Source: an uncultured Collinsella sp.
Lineage (GTDB): Bacteria; Actinomycetota; Coriobacteriia; Coriobacteriales; Coriobacteriaceae
Assembly (NCBI GenBank): GCA_958435945.1
Contig: CAUBIC010000019.1
Coordinates: 1 to 36,054 of the forward strand
Reading direction: 5' to 3'
Length of the DNA stretch: 36,054 nt
Shown: positions 14,884-25,888 of the stretch, piece after piece
How positions within the stretch are numbered: the stretch's first letter is position 1
Layout: every line of letters begins with the position of its first letter
Made by a program: the position numbers and the translations under genes
The notes under the pieces: model-generated
What the model was told of the DNA's origin: nothing
The model's input: only the letters and a program-made list of their open reading frames with translations
The model's database searches: none

Positions 14884-17334
14884 TTATATAAGCCTAAAGT
14901 GCTCGAGCGCCTTGACGACGCCATTTTTGTCGACCGAGTCGGTGATGTAGTCGGCGCGCTTTTTGAGATAGTCCGGCGCATTGCCCATGGCGATACCGAC
15001 ATCGACGGCGTTCATCAGCGAGACGTCATTGCTGGCGTCGCCGATGCCGTATACGGTTCCGTGGTGGGGATCGAGGGCGTCGAGTACAGACTGGATGCCC
15101 CCGCGCTTCGTGCATTCGCGGGGCGAGATTTCGGTTACCTCGAGTTCGAGCTCGTTAAAGCACAGCAGCGGCTCAAGTGCCTTATCTTGAGCGATGTGGT
15201 TGGCGAGCGATGTAGACATCAAGATCTTGTAGGCACTGTAATGTTGCAGCTGCGTGACTGCGTCGCCCAGGGTGCGCGCGTATCCGGGGGCATCGGGGGC
15301 ATCGGCACTCATGCGCACGACGCCGTTGAGGCCCTCAAAGCGGATGACCTCGCCCGACTGCTCAAGATAGGGGGCAAGGCGCTGCAGCATGCCGGGCGTC
15401 ATCGACAGATCGCGAATTGCGTGTCCGTTGATCTCGGCGTAACCGCCCGCAAGACAGACGATGCCGGTCCAGGGCAGCTCAAGAAGTTTGGGGTGGATGC
15501 AGCTGAAGGTGCGCCCTGTGCAGATAAACGCCATATTGCCCTTGGCAACAAAATCACGGATGGCTTGCGAGACCGCTTCATTGGGATAGGGGGAGAGGTC
15601 TCGCTCGCTCTCGGGAAGCTCTTGTGCCACTCGAGGGTCTTGCCACGCGAGCGTGCCGTCAATGTCGAAGAAGCAGATATCGCCGTGCTTGTGGGTTGGG
15701 CTGGCGACAGGGGAGGCCGAGGCGGTGGGTACAAATCCCGGCTCGAGGCCCATGATCTGGTCAAAATGCTCTTTAACGCGGGGAACGGAGATGCCGATGA
15801 TCACCTGGGCGGTCTTGCCCGTAATGATGAGGCCCTTGGCGCCCGCCGCGACAAACGACGCGTTATCTGCAACGATGGAAGGGTCTGCGACCTCGACGCG
15901 CAGGCGCGTGGCGCAGTTGGTTGCGCCCGCAATATTGCCAACGCCACCTAAAAGCTGAATTACCCGCTCAGCGAGGACGTGATCTTGATCGGATTGACTA
16001 TTGACCTCGTCATTGGGAGATTGCTCTTTGGCAAAGCCGCTTCCCGTTAAATGATCGATTGCCGCGCGATTGGCGACATGATCCTCGCGGCCCGGCGTCT
16101 TAAGGTCATAGATCAAGATGAGTGCTCGAAAACTAACAAAAAAGATGAGGCTAAAGGCAAGGCCGATACCGAGTGCCAAAAGGTAGGAGCCGGCATGCGC
16201 CCGCATGAGCGGGATAAAGTTGAAGGCAGCCATTTCCATAAAGCCGCCCGAGAAGATGCCAACGACGCCAAAGAAGTTCATAGCCATGGCGAGGCAGGAA
16301 GATAGGGCGGCATAGAGCAAAAAGAGCCCGGGATAGGTGAACATAAAGAGAAACTCGAGCGGCTCGGTGACGCCGCAGACCGCCGAAGCGACGATGGCGG
16401 GCAGAAGGATGGCCTTGAGGCCAGCGCGGCGTTCGGGCTTGGCGGTGGTGTAGAACGCAACGGCGATGGCAGGAAGGCCAAAGAGCTTGACCCAGCCGGT
16501 GGCGGTGAAACCAGCCCACGGCGCAAGCTCATTGAGGGGGCGCGTGCTATGGGAGAGAATGGGGAGCAAATTGGTCCACGTGGCGTAGATACCGTCGTTA
16601 ATAACTAAATTGTCGTAGTAGATAGGCATGTAGAGCAGGTGGTGCAGCCCCATGGGCTCGAGTGCTCGCTCCAAAAACGCAAAGATACCCACGCCGAGGG
16701 GGCCGACGCCCACAAGTGCGTGGCGCAGCGTTTCGGTCGCTGCGTATACGAAGGGCACGATGGCGGCCGAGATGGCGGCAAGGGCGAACACGGCAAAAAA
16801 GCTGATGAGGTAGACCAGCGAGGAACCCGAGAAGGTGCCGAGCCAATCGGGGACCTTGGCATCGTAGAAGCGGTCATGGATGGCGACGACGGTTGCCGAT
16901 ACCGCTAGCGGGCCGATAATGCCGGTGTCGAGCGTCTTGATGCCGTCGATGATGGTAATGCCGCTAGCGGGGGTCAAAGACGACGGGTACTTAAGTCCAA
17001 GGTTGTCTCCGCTTAGCTTGATGATCTCGCTCAAAAAGAAGCAATAGGCAAAATAAGCCACGAGCGCCTCGAGGCAACAACGTGCCGGTTGCTTTTGGGC
17101 AAGGCCGATGGGCAGCGCTACGGCAAAAAGGAGCGGAAGTCGCTTAAAGACCGTCCACGAGCCGCGCTGAATGATAGTCCAAAAAACGTACCAAGGGGTT
17201 CCGTATACGGCGAGGTCGCCGACGATATCCGCAGACGTTGCGAGGGCGGAGACGCCGACCATAAGGCCCGATATGGAAAACAACATGGCGGGCGCGAACA
17301 TTGCCCCGCCAAAGCGTTGGATTTTTTGCAGCAT
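14884..17334 (-). CDS. PTS sugar transporter IIC-IIB fused to a HAD-family phosphatase
   Basis: The 816-residue chain has three parts. Residues 1-415 are a glucose/maltose-superfamily IIC domain with about ten membrane segments, including GLHHLLYMPIYYDN (229-242) and GVTEPLEFLFMF (321-332). Residues about 452-530 are IIB with the phosphorylatable cysteine in TNCATRLR (Cys474). Residues about 552-816 are a Cof-type HAD phosphatase with FDIDGT (556-561, Asp557 and Asp559), CTGRT, a conserved KRGG (Lys743) and GDASND (765-770). No IIA is present, so it must use a free IIA. The HAD part may dephosphorylate the incoming sugar phosphate; that is inference. GGAGG precedes ATG 17334. An operator-like GTTTAAAC lies in its promoter region and the GntR gene is divergent. 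Confidence 0.9.
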   Translation of the reverse strand: MLQKIQRFGGAMFAPAMLFSISGLMVGVSALATSADIVGDLAVYGTPWYVFWTIIQRGSWTVFKRLPLLFAVALPIGLAQKQPARCCLEALVAYFAYCFFLSEIIKLSGDNLGLKYPSSLTPASGITIIDGIKTLDTGIIGPLAVSATVVAIHDRFYDAKVPDWLGTFSGSSLVYLISFFAVFALAAISAAIVPFVYAATETLRHALVGVGPLGVGIFAFLERALEPMGLHHLLYMPIYYDNLVINDGIYATWTNLLPILSHSTRPLNELAPWAGFTATGWVKLFGLPAIAVAFYTTAKPERRAGLKAILLPAIVASAVCGVTEPLEFLFMFTYPGLFLLYAALSSCLAMAMNFFGVVGIFSGGFMEMAAFNFIPLMRAHAGSYLLALGIGLAFSLIFFVSFRALILIYDLKTPGREDHVANRAAIDHLTGSGFAKEQSPNDEVNSQSDQDHVLAERVIQLLGGVGNIAGATNCATRLRVEVADPSIVADNASFVAAGAKGLIITGKTAQVIIGISVPRVKEHFDQIMGLEPGFVPTASASPVASPTHKHGDICFFDIDGTLAWQDPRVAQELPESERDLSPYPNEAVSQAIRDFVAKGNMAFICTGRTFSCIHPKLLELPWTGIVCLAGGYAEINGHAIRDLSMTPGMLQRLAPYLEQSGEVIRFEGLNGVVRMSADAPDAPGYARTLGDAVTQLQHYSAYKILMSTSLANHIAQDKALEPLLCFNELELEVTEISPRECTKRGGIQSVLDALDPHHGTVYGIGDASNDVSLMNAVDVGIAMGNAPDYLKKRADYITDSVDKNGVVKALEHFRLI

Positions 17335-17375
17335 GTTCTGCCTCCCGTATATCGAGGCGCGTTGCGCGTGGTGAA

Positions 17376-17387
17376 ACGTTTAAACAA
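17376..17387. promoter_or_regulatory. GntR-type operator-like palindrome before the PTS gene
   Basis: ACGTTTAAACAA contains the perfect palindrome GTTTAAAC. On the minus strand it lies about nine bases downstream of a TACAAT (-10 candidate), between promoter and PTS start, a position suited to repression. The same motif recurs at 17498, 18393, 18468 and 27493. Confidence 0.55.
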
Positions 17388-17497
17388 TGGATTCATTGTA
17401 GAGGACCAGACGATTGTCGTACCGGCAGTTTTGAGCGAAACCGGTTTGGGCGCGACAGAAACCGTCAACGGTTAAATCCTGTCGCTTTGCCGATAAT

Positions 17498-17528
17498 CGG
17501 TTTAAACAACTTTAAGAAATGCTATGCT
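17498..17528 (+). promoter_or_regulatory. Promoter and operator-like site of the GntR gene
   Basis: CGGTTTAAACAA (17498-17509) overlaps the expected -35 position of a promoter whose -10 is TATGCT (17523-17528). This suggests that the regulator represses its own gene. Additional small palindromes (AAACCGGTTT at 17440, AACCGTCAACGGTT at 17460) lie upstream. Confidence 0.5.
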
Positions 17529-17561
17529 GCCTAGCCATACATATTCATTAGAGGTGAAGTC

Positions 17562-18281
17562 ATGCCAAAAGCGATATACGAAGGAATCTACCGAGAAATA
17601 CGCTCGCGCATCATTAACGGGACCTATGCGTTTCAGGAGATGCTGCCAACCGAAGCCGAGCTGACCGCGGAATTTGGCTGCACGCGCAATACCGTCCGCC
17701 GCGCTTTGAGCATGCTGGCCGACGGGATGTTTGTGCAGCCCATACACGGCAAGGGCGTGCGCGTTATTTGGCTTAAGGGCGAAACCGACATGTTGGGCGC
17801 ACTCGAAGAGGTTGAGTCGTTTGGCGAGTTCGCAAAACGCAACAATGCCGTTGCTTCGACCGAGGTCAAGTCTTTTGAACATCTGGTGTGCACCGAGCAA
17901 CTTTCTCGACGCTTGGGATTTAAGACAGGTGAGCAGTTGATTCGCGTGGTGCGCGTCCGAAGCCTTAACGGCAATGCGCGCCAAGTAGACCATGGCTACT
18001 TTTTGGAGTCGATCGCCAAGGGCCTGACCCCCGAGATCGCGGCAGATTCTATTTACGGCTATCTGGAGCACAAGCGCGGTGTCAAAGTGATGGCGAGCCG
18101 TCGTACGGTGAGTGTCGAGCTCGCCAACGATGAGGACTGCAGCTATCTTGACCTCGGCAAATACAACTGCGTTGCCGTCATGGAGAGCCAGTCGTACACC
18201 TCGGATGGCATCTTGTTTGAGGTGACGCACACTCGCACACACCCCGAGATCTTCCACTACCGCGTCAACTCCAAGCGATAG
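17562..18281 (+). CDS. GntR-family (HutC/TreR-type) transcriptional regulator
   Basis: The 239-residue protein has a GntR winged helix at 3-70 (YREIRSRIINGTYAFQEMLP, then TEAELTAEFGCTRNTVRRAL). A UTRA ligand-binding domain follows at about 90-235. UTRA regulators bind sugar phosphates or other small metabolites. The gene is divergent from the PTS-HAD gene and precedes the ABC importer, so these are the likely targets. Several TTGTTTAAACAA-like palindromes at their promoters and at malQ are the likely binding sites. AGAGGTG precedes ATG 17562. A trehalose- or maltose-type ligand is a guess from context. Confidence 0.9.
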   Translation: MPKAIYEGIYREIRSRIINGTYAFQEMLPTEAELTAEFGCTRNTVRRALSMLADGMFVQPIHGKGVRVIWLKGETDMLGALEEVESFGEFAKRNNAVASTEVKSFEHLVCTEQLSRRLGFKTGEQLIRVVRVRSLNGNARQVDHGYFLESIAKGLTPEIAADSIYGYLEHKRGVKVMASRRTVSVELANDEDCSYLDLGKYNCVAVMESQSYTSDGILFEVTHTRTHPEIFHYRVNSKR

Positions 18282-18327
18282 CCGGCCAGCTCGCAGCCTG
18301 ACGAGACTCATGCCCTCAAAGCGAAAG

Positions 18328-18370
18328 CGCCCGGTCAAACCGACGATGCATCGGCTTGACCGGGCGTTTT
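18328..18370 (+). terminator. Terminator of the GntR gene
   Basis: An 11-bp stem (18328-18338 with 18356-18366) with an inner CCGA/TCGG extension is followed by TTTTCT. Confidence 0.88.
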
Positions 18371-18392
18371 CTCTGCATTTGGTAACAATTAA

Positions 18393-18481
18393 TTGTTTAT
18401 ACAAAACTTGTCAAGTATCAAGTTGAAATTACCGTTCACCGAAGTTTTTCTACCGCTCTAGTAATACTTGTTCAAACAAGT
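18393..18481 (+). promoter_or_regulatory. Control region of the ABC importer with two operator-like palindromes
   Basis: TTGTTTATACAA (18393-18404) and TTGTTCAAACAA (18468-18479) both match the GTTTAAAC-centred motif seen at the PTS and GntR promoters. The second sits inside the longer ACTTGTT-CA-AACAAGT palindrome (18466-18481). TAATAC (18462-18467) just before it is a -10 candidate; no clear -35 is visible. A GGCGGCA/TGCCGCC hairpin (18546-18564) follows in the untranslated leader. Confidence 0.5.
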
Positions 18482-18587
18482 AGCCAAATAGCGTATCGTA
18501 CAAATCAGCAAAAGGGGCAAAGTCCCCGAGCCAATCTCCGAAGGCGGCGGCAAAGGGTGCCGCCACGGTGTGAAAGGGTGGATTGTA

Positions 18588-19904
18588 ATGAAGAACGAAA
18601 TGAGCAGAAGGCAGTTCCTGGGCTTTGCTGGTTCCGCGGCTGCGGTTCTTGGTCTGGGTCTCGTGGGCTGCGGTGGCTCCGCCGGCTCCGGCTCCTCTGC
18701 TTCTGGTGACGCTGCCGAGGTCTACTTCCTCCAATTCAAGCCCGAGGTCGACAAGGAGTGGAAGGAGATCGCCAAGGCCTATAAGAAGGAGAAGGGCGTC
18801 GAGGTCAAGATCGTGACCGCCGCCTCCAACACCTACGAGGAGAAGCTCAAGTCCGAGATGTCCAAGAGCTCCGCTCCGACCCTGTTCCAGGTCAACGGCC
18901 CCACCGGTCTTAAGAACTGGAAGGATTACTGCGCCGACCTGTCCGATACCAAGCTCCGCGGTGAGCTCATTGACGACTCCCTGGCTCTGCAGTCCGACGG
19001 CAAGGATGTGTGCATCGACTGGGTTCAGGAGAGCTTCGGCATTATTTACAACAAGCAGCTGCTCGAGAAGGCTGGCTACAAGGCCGAGGACATCAACTCC
19101 TTCGACAAGCTGAAGGCTTGTGCCGACGACATCCAGGCCCGCAAGGACGAGCTTGGTGTCGAGGGTGCCTTCACTTCCGCCGGCATGGACGACTCCTCCA
19201 GCTGGCGCTACACCACCCACCTTGCCAACATGCCGCTCTACTACGAGTTTGAGAAGGAGCACAACCAGGAGGACGACGAGATCAAGGGTGAGTTCCTCGA
19301 CAACTACAAGCAGATCTTCGACCTGTACATCACCGACTCCACCTGCGATCCTTCGCAGCTTGCTTCCAAGACCGGCGACGACGCCACCAACGAGTTCGCA
19401 ACCGGCAAGGCCGTCTTCTACCAGAACGGCTCTTGGGCCTACTCTGACCTCGTCAAGGCCGGCATGACCGACGATCAGATTGGCATGATGCCCATCTACA
19501 TCGGTGTTGACGGCGAGGAGAACCAGGGCCTGTGCTCCGGCGGCGAGAACTACTGGTGCGTCAGTTCCCAGGCTTCCGAGGATGCCCAGAAGGCCACCGA
19601 GGACTTCATGTATTGGTGCGTCACCGCTGACACCCCGACCAGCATCATCGCCGACAAGATGGGTCTGACCGCTCCGTTCAAGAGTGCCAAGGAGACCACC
19701 AACGTCTTCTCGCAGCAGGCCGTTGCCATGGCCAAGGACGGCAAGAAGACCGTCGCTTGGGACTTCGTCTACATTCCCTCCGAGGAGTGGAAGAAGAACC
19801 TCAAGCAGGCTCTGATTGCCTACGCTGCCGATAACAGCAAGTGGGACGGCGTCAAGAACGCCTTCGTCGATGGCTGGAAGACCGAGAAGGCTGCTTCCGA
19901 GTAA
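18588..19904 (+). CDS. ABC sugar importer, substrate-binding lipoprotein
   Basis: This is an extracellular solute-binding protein of family 1 (oligosaccharide type). MSRRQFLGFAG carries a twin arginine at 7-8, and the lipobox LVGC puts the lipidated cysteine at residue 28, so it is probably exported folded by Tat and anchored to the membrane. A Gly/Ser linker follows, then about 395 residues of binding domain containing TGKAVFYQNGSWAY, a hallmark segment of maltose-binding-protein relatives. I chose ATG 18588, preceded by AAGGGTGG, over the upstream GTG 18570. Codon use is strongly biased to C-ending codons, as in cstA, suggesting high expression. A maltodextrin-like substrate is inferred from the nearby malQ and glgP. 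Confidence 0.9.
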   Translation: MKNEMSRRQFLGFAGSAAAVLGLGLVGCGGSAGSGSSASGDAAEVYFLQFKPEVDKEWKEIAKAYKKEKGVEVKIVTAASNTYEEKLKSEMSKSSAPTLFQVNGPTGLKNWKDYCADLSDTKLRGELIDDSLALQSDGKDVCIDWVQESFGIIYNKQLLEKAGYKAEDINSFDKLKACADDIQARKDELGVEGAFTSAGMDDSSSWRYTTHLANMPLYYEFEKEHNQEDDEIKGEFLDNYKQIFDLYITDSTCDPSQLASKTGDDATNEFATGKAVFYQNGSWAYSDLVKAGMTDDQIGMMPIYIGVDGEENQGLCSGGENYWCVSSQASEDAQKATEDFMYWCVTADTPTSIIADKMGLTAPFKSAKETTNVFSQQAVAMAKDGKKTVAWDFVYIPSEEWKKNLKQALIAYAADNSKWDGVKNAFVDGWKTEKAASE

Positions 19905-19937
19905 GCAGTTGCTGCCCGAGCTATCTGATTAGCGACA

Positions 19938-19976
19938 GGGGGGGGGCGGGCAGACGTAGGTTTGCCCGCCCCCCTA
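19938..19976 (+). other. GC-rich hairpin between binding-protein and permease genes
   Basis: A 12-bp stem (19941-19952 with 19963-19974) begins in a run of nine G. It is not followed by a T run. Such hairpins often protect the upstream message, giving excess binding protein over the membrane subunits. Confidence 0.65.
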
Positions 19977-19996
19977 CATATTGAAAGGACCCTTTT

Positions 19997-20851
19997 ATGG
20001 GCAAAGCACTCAAGCGCTGGTGGCCGCTCTTTATGTTGCCCACGTGCCTGGCGTTTATGATCGGGTTCGTGATTCCCTTTATTCAGGGCTTCTATCTCTC
20101 GTTCTGCCAGTTTATTATCATTAGTAACGCGCACTTTGTCGGTATCGAGAACTACGTGCGCGCGCTGTCCGATCCGCAGTTCTCCACGTCGTTCTTCTTT
20201 ACCGTGGCGTTTGCCTTCCTGTCGACGGTGCTCATCAACGTGATCGCCCTGGCCATTGCGCAGGCGCTCACCCGCAAGGCGCTCAAAGGCACCAACATCT
20301 TCCGTACGATCTTCTTTATGCCTAACCTGATCGGCGGCATCGTGCTGGGCTACATTTGGCAGATTCTGATCAACTGCCTGCTCTCCAACGTGGGCGCCCA
20401 GCTCATCGCCCTTAACTCTGCTGCTGGCTTCTGGGGCCTTATCATCCTGACCCTGTGGCAGCAGGTCGGCTACATGATGATCATCTACATCGCTGGTCTG
20501 CAGTCCATTCCGTCCGACTACATCGAGGCCGCCAAGGTCGACGGCGCTACGGCATGGCAGACGTTTTGGAAGGTTAAGATCCCTAACCTGATGCCGACCA
20601 TCACCATCTGCCTGTTCCTGTCCATCACCAACGGCTTTAAGCTGTTCGACCAGAACCTCGCCCTTACCGGCGGCGCCCCCGCGCACTCCACCGAGATGCT
20701 CGCCCTGAACATCTACAACACGTTCTATTCGCGTGCCGGTATCGCATGGCAGGGCATTGGTCAGGCCAAGGCGGTTATCTTCTGCATCCTGGTCGTGGCC
20801 ATCTCCATGATCCAGCTTAAGGCCACGAGGTCCAAGGAGGTGCAGCAGTAA
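19997..20851 (+). CDS. ABC sugar importer, permease subunit 1 (MalF/UgpA-type)
   Basis: The 284-residue inner-membrane protein has about six membrane segments. The cytoplasmic EAA loop that docks on the ATPase is YIEAAKVDGATAWQTFWKVK. It lacks the long periplasmic insertion of enteric MalF, as is usual for the UgpA/MsmF group. GAAAGGA lies 9-10 bases before ATG 19997. Its stop overlaps the start of the second permease (TAATG), which fits assembly of a heterodimer. Confidence 0.93.
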   Translation: MGKALKRWWPLFMLPTCLAFMIGFVIPFIQGFYLSFCQFIIISNAHFVGIENYVRALSDPQFSTSFFFTVAFAFLSTVLINVIALAIAQALTRKALKGTNIFRTIFFMPNLIGGIVLGYIWQILINCLLSNVGAQLIALNSAAGFWGLIILTLWQQVGYMMIIYIAGLQSIPSDYIEAAKVDGATAWQTFWKVKIPNLMPTITICLFLSITNGFKLFDQNLALTGGAPAHSTEMLALNIYNTFYSRAGIAWQGIGQAKAVIFCILVVAISMIQLKATRSKEVQQ

Positions 20852-21690
20852 TGAAACGCGATAAGGTTATCAACCGCGCGCTCTCGATTTTCTTTACGAT
20901 CCTGTCGCTCGCGTGGATCTACCCCGTGTTCATGATCGCGCTCAATTCCTTTAAAAAGGCAACTGCAATCAGCACCACCACGGCATTCGATCTGCTCACG
21001 CCCGAGACGTTCAACGGCCTCGCAAACTACATGCATGCCCTTAACGAGCAGGGCTTTGCCTCGGCATTTATGTACTCGCTCATCATCACGGTCACGTCGG
21101 TCGTGCTGATTCTGGTGTGCTGCTCCATGTGTGCTTGGTACGTAGTGCGCGTCAACAGCAAGATCTCGAACTTCTTCTATTACCTGTTCGTCTTCTCGAT
21201 GGTCGTGCCCTTCCAGATGCTCATGTTCACGCTGTCCAATTTGGCGGACCGCATCGGCTTCAACACGCCGTTCAACATCTGCTTTATCTACCTCGGCTTT
21301 GGCGCGGGCCTGGCGGTCTTTATGTTCGCCGGCTTTGTAAAGAACATCCCGCTCGAGATCGAGGAGGCGGCCATGATCGACGGCTGCAACCCGGTCCAGG
21401 TGTTCTTTAAGATCGTCCTTCCCATCATGAAGCCCACCTATCTTTCGGTCGGCATTCTCGAGACCATGTGGGTCTGGAACGACTACCTGCTGCCCTACCT
21501 TACGCTCGACTCCACCAAGTACAAGACCATTCCTATCTTGATCCAGTACTTCCGCGGCGGCTACGGCCACGTCGAGCTCGGCCCCATGATGGCTTGCATC
21601 ATGATGGTCGTTGTCCCCATCGTCGTCATGTACATCCTCTGCCAGAAGTACATCATCGACGGCGTGGTGGCAGGTGCCGTCAAGGGCTGA
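20851..21690 (+). CDS. ABC sugar importer, permease subunit 2 (MalG/UgpE-type)
   Basis: The 279-residue protein has six predicted membrane segments. The EAA loop EIEEAAMIDGCNPVQVFFKI is followed by VLPIMKP, and the C-terminus ends IIDGVVAGAVKG, all standard for MalG/MsmG-type subunits. It overlaps permease 1 by one base, with AGGAGG upstream inside that gene. Confidence 0.93.
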   Translation: MKRDKVINRALSIFFTILSLAWIYPVFMIALNSFKKATAISTTTAFDLLTPETFNGLANYMHALNEQGFASAFMYSLIITVTSVVLILVCCSMCAWYVVRVNSKISNFFYYLFVFSMVVPFQMLMFTLSNLADRIGFNTPFNICFIYLGFGAGLAVFMFAGFVKNIPLEIEEAAMIDGCNPVQVFFKIVLPIMKPTYLSVGILETMWVWNDYLLPYLTLDSTKYKTIPILIQYFRGGYGHVELGPMMACIMMVVVPIVVMYILCQKYIIDGVVAGAVKG

Positions 21691-21757
21691 TGCCGTAACT
21701 GTTTTGCAAGTTTCTGCGGCGCCCTCAACATGGTGCCGCATATCGAAAGGTAAAGAC

Positions 21758-22957
21758 ATGGCCGAGATCGTTCTCAAACATGTTCAGAAGGTGTATCCCA
21801 ACACCGAGTCCAAAAAGAAGGGCTTCTTTGGCAAAAAGAAGAAGACCGAGGAGAAGAAGCACAACCTCAAGGTTACCGAGGATGGCGTGCTCGCTGTTGA
21901 GGACTTTAACCTCACCGTTCACGACCAGGAGTTCGTCGTCCTCGTTGGCCCCTCTGGCTGCGGTAAGTCCACGACGATGCGCATGGTCGCCGGCCTGGAG
22001 GACATTACCTCGGGCGATGTGCTCATCGACGGCAAGCGTGTCAACGACGTGGCGCCCAAGGACCGCGACATCGCCATGGTGTTCCAGAGCTACGCTCTGT
22101 ACCCCAATATGACGGTGTACGAGAACATGGCATTTACGCTCGAGCTCAAGAAGGTTCCCAAGGACGAGATCGACCGCAAGGTTCGCTCTGCTGCCGAGAT
22201 TCTGGGCATTACCGAGTACCTCGACCGTAAGCCCAAGGCGCTCTCCGGCGGCCAGCGCCAGCGTGTCGCTATCGGCCGCGCCATCGTGCGTGACCCCAAG
22301 GTCTTCCTGATGGACGAGCCGCTGTCCAACCTGGACGCCAAGCTTCGTAACCAGATGCGTGCCGAGCTCATTAAGCTGCGCCACGAGATCAAGGGCACGT
22401 TCATTTATGTTACTCACGACCAGACCGAGGCCATGACCCTTGGCGACCGTATCGTGGTCATGAAGGACGGCGTCGTCCAGCAGATCGCCACGCCGCAGGA
22501 GGTCTTCAACCATCCCGCGAACATCTTCGTCGCCGGCTTCATCGGCGTGCCGCAGATGAACTTCTTCGATGCCCAGCTGGTGCGCTCGGGCAACGGCTTT
22601 ACCGTCAAGACCGAGGATATGAACGTGGCGCTCGCCCCCGAGACTTGCGCTCAGCTTGCCCTCAACTGGGACGGCGGCGACGTGAAGGAGATTACGGCCG
22701 GCGTGCGTCCCGAGCAGATCCTGCTTGCCGACAAGGGCGAGGAGGGCGCGCTCCAGGGTACCGTCGAGGTGACCGAGCTCATGGGCTCGACCGAGCATGT
22801 CCACGTGACCGCTCCCGACGGCCAGTTTGTCCTGATTATCCCCGTCGTCGACCTCGAGGCCAAGGGCGCGCTCAAGGCTGGCGACACCATCTGGTTCAAG
22901 TTCGAGAAGAACGCGACCCACCTCTTCGATAAGGTCTCTGGCAAGAACCTTATCTAG
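21758..22957 (+). CDS. ABC sugar importer ATPase (MalK/UgpC/MsmX-type)
   Basis: The ATPase powers the importer encoded just upstream. It has 399 residues: Walker A GPSGCGKST at 64-72, Q-loop VFQSYALYP at 108-116, signature LSGGQRQR at 162-169, Walker B VFLMDEP at 182-188, His220 switch, and a C-terminal MalK-type regulatory OB domain from about 240. An unusual lysine-rich insertion (about residues 18-43, with KKKGFFGKKKK) sits between the first beta strands, pushing Walker A about 25 residues later than usual. I chose ATG 21758, preceded by GAAAGG, because upstream in-frame sequence lies inside the permease gene. Confidence 0.94.
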   Translation: MAEIVLKHVQKVYPNTESKKKGFFGKKKKTEEKKHNLKVTEDGVLAVEDFNLTVHDQEFVVLVGPSGCGKSTTMRMVAGLEDITSGDVLIDGKRVNDVAPKDRDIAMVFQSYALYPNMTVYENMAFTLELKKVPKDEIDRKVRSAAEILGITEYLDRKPKALSGGQRQRVAIGRAIVRDPKVFLMDEPLSNLDAKLRNQMRAELIKLRHEIKGTFIYVTHDQTEAMTLGDRIVVMKDGVVQQIATPQEVFNHPANIFVAGFIGVPQMNFFDAQLVRSGNGFTVKTEDMNVALAPETCAQLALNWDGGDVKEITAGVRPEQILLADKGEEGALQGTVEVTELMGSTEHVHVTAPDGQFVLIIPVVDLEAKGALKAGDTIWFKFEKNATHLFDKVSGKNLI

Positions 22958-23025
22958 GCCCGGTGCATCCAGGCCCTCCCTTTGGGCGGCTGCGGTATTG
23001 CCATCCTTTTGCCGCGGTCACATAT

Positions 23026-23069
23026 AAGGCTCCCCTCCCGTCCACTGGGCGAGAGGGGAGCCTTTCTTT
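23026..23069 (+). terminator. Terminator of the ABC importer operon
   Basis: A perfect 12-bp stem (23026-23037 with 23053-23064) with a 15-base loop is followed by TTTCTTT. Confidence 0.88.
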
Positions 23070-23097
23070 GTGTTGGGACCGTTCATCTGTCAGTTTG

Positions 23098-23393
23098 TCT
23101 TGATCTGTAACAGGAGGAGGGCCAAATTGGGTCTAGATGTTACAGATTGAGACAGCGTTGAGCTGCCTGTCCTTTCATCTCGATCTGTAACACGAAGGAC
23201 TGATTTCGGCGGCTACCTGTTACAGAACGAGATTGTTTTAGCCGGCTTATCCATTTGTCTCGATCTGTAACAGTAAGGGCGGATTTCGGACGTTAGGTGT
23301 TACAGATTGAGATAAACCCTAGGGAAAGGACCGGTTTGTCTTGATCTGTAACAGGTAGGACCGTTTTGGCCGAGTAGGTGTTACAGATTGAGA
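23098..23393. repeat. Array of eight 15-bp repeats in alternating orientation at 40-bp pitch
   Basis: The unit TCTYGATCTGTAACA occurs at 23098, 23178, 23258 and 23339. Its reverse complement TGTTACAGATTGAGA occurs at 23138, 23218 (with two changes), 23298 and 23379. Every gap between neighbouring units is 25 bases, except one of 26. The four gaps inside each hairpin pair resemble one another (an AAGGRCNG...TTTCGG...TAGG pattern), while the three gaps between pairs differ more, so the region is a tandem repeat of about 80 bp. It lies between convergent operons, after the ABC terminator and before the glgP terminator. I see no open reading frame or cas gene. Confidence 0.92.
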
Positions 23394-23430
23394 CGATTTT
23401 GTCGAGGCGGGCCACGGGCAACACGCGGGC

Positions 23431-23463
23431 AAAAAACGGAGCCGTGCTGCCACGACTCCGTTT
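23431..23463 (-). terminator. Terminator of glgP
   Basis: On the minus strand the stem formed by 23451-23462 and 23435-23446 (one wobble pair) is followed by six T (plus-strand A run 23431-23436). Confidence 0.85.
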
Positions 23464-23491
23464 CTCAAGAGGATGGGTAAGGGAAACGAAA

Positions 23492-25759
<2,268 letters not shown>

Positions 25760-25800
25760 GTTTCCTCCTGTGGTGAGTTGACGACATGTCAGAAATTCAA

Positions 25801-25840
25801 AAGAAGCCCGCGCGAGGGGATTGGGGTGGCCTCGCGCGGG
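25801..25840 (-). terminator. Terminator after malQ
   Basis: On the minus strand an 11-bp stem (25830-25840 with 25807-25817) is followed by CTTCTTTT. It lies about 50 bases after the malQ stop. Confidence 0.82.
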
Positions 25841-25888
25841 AAAAGCGGTCGCGTCCGCACGGTGGGGTGGGGTCGGGCGCGGTAGCTC

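Noticed and set aside
23098..23393. Calling the 40-bp repeat array a CRISPR array
   Set aside because: The repeats are only 15 bp, alternate in orientation, and the gaps within pairs are related to each other. No cas genes are in the window.
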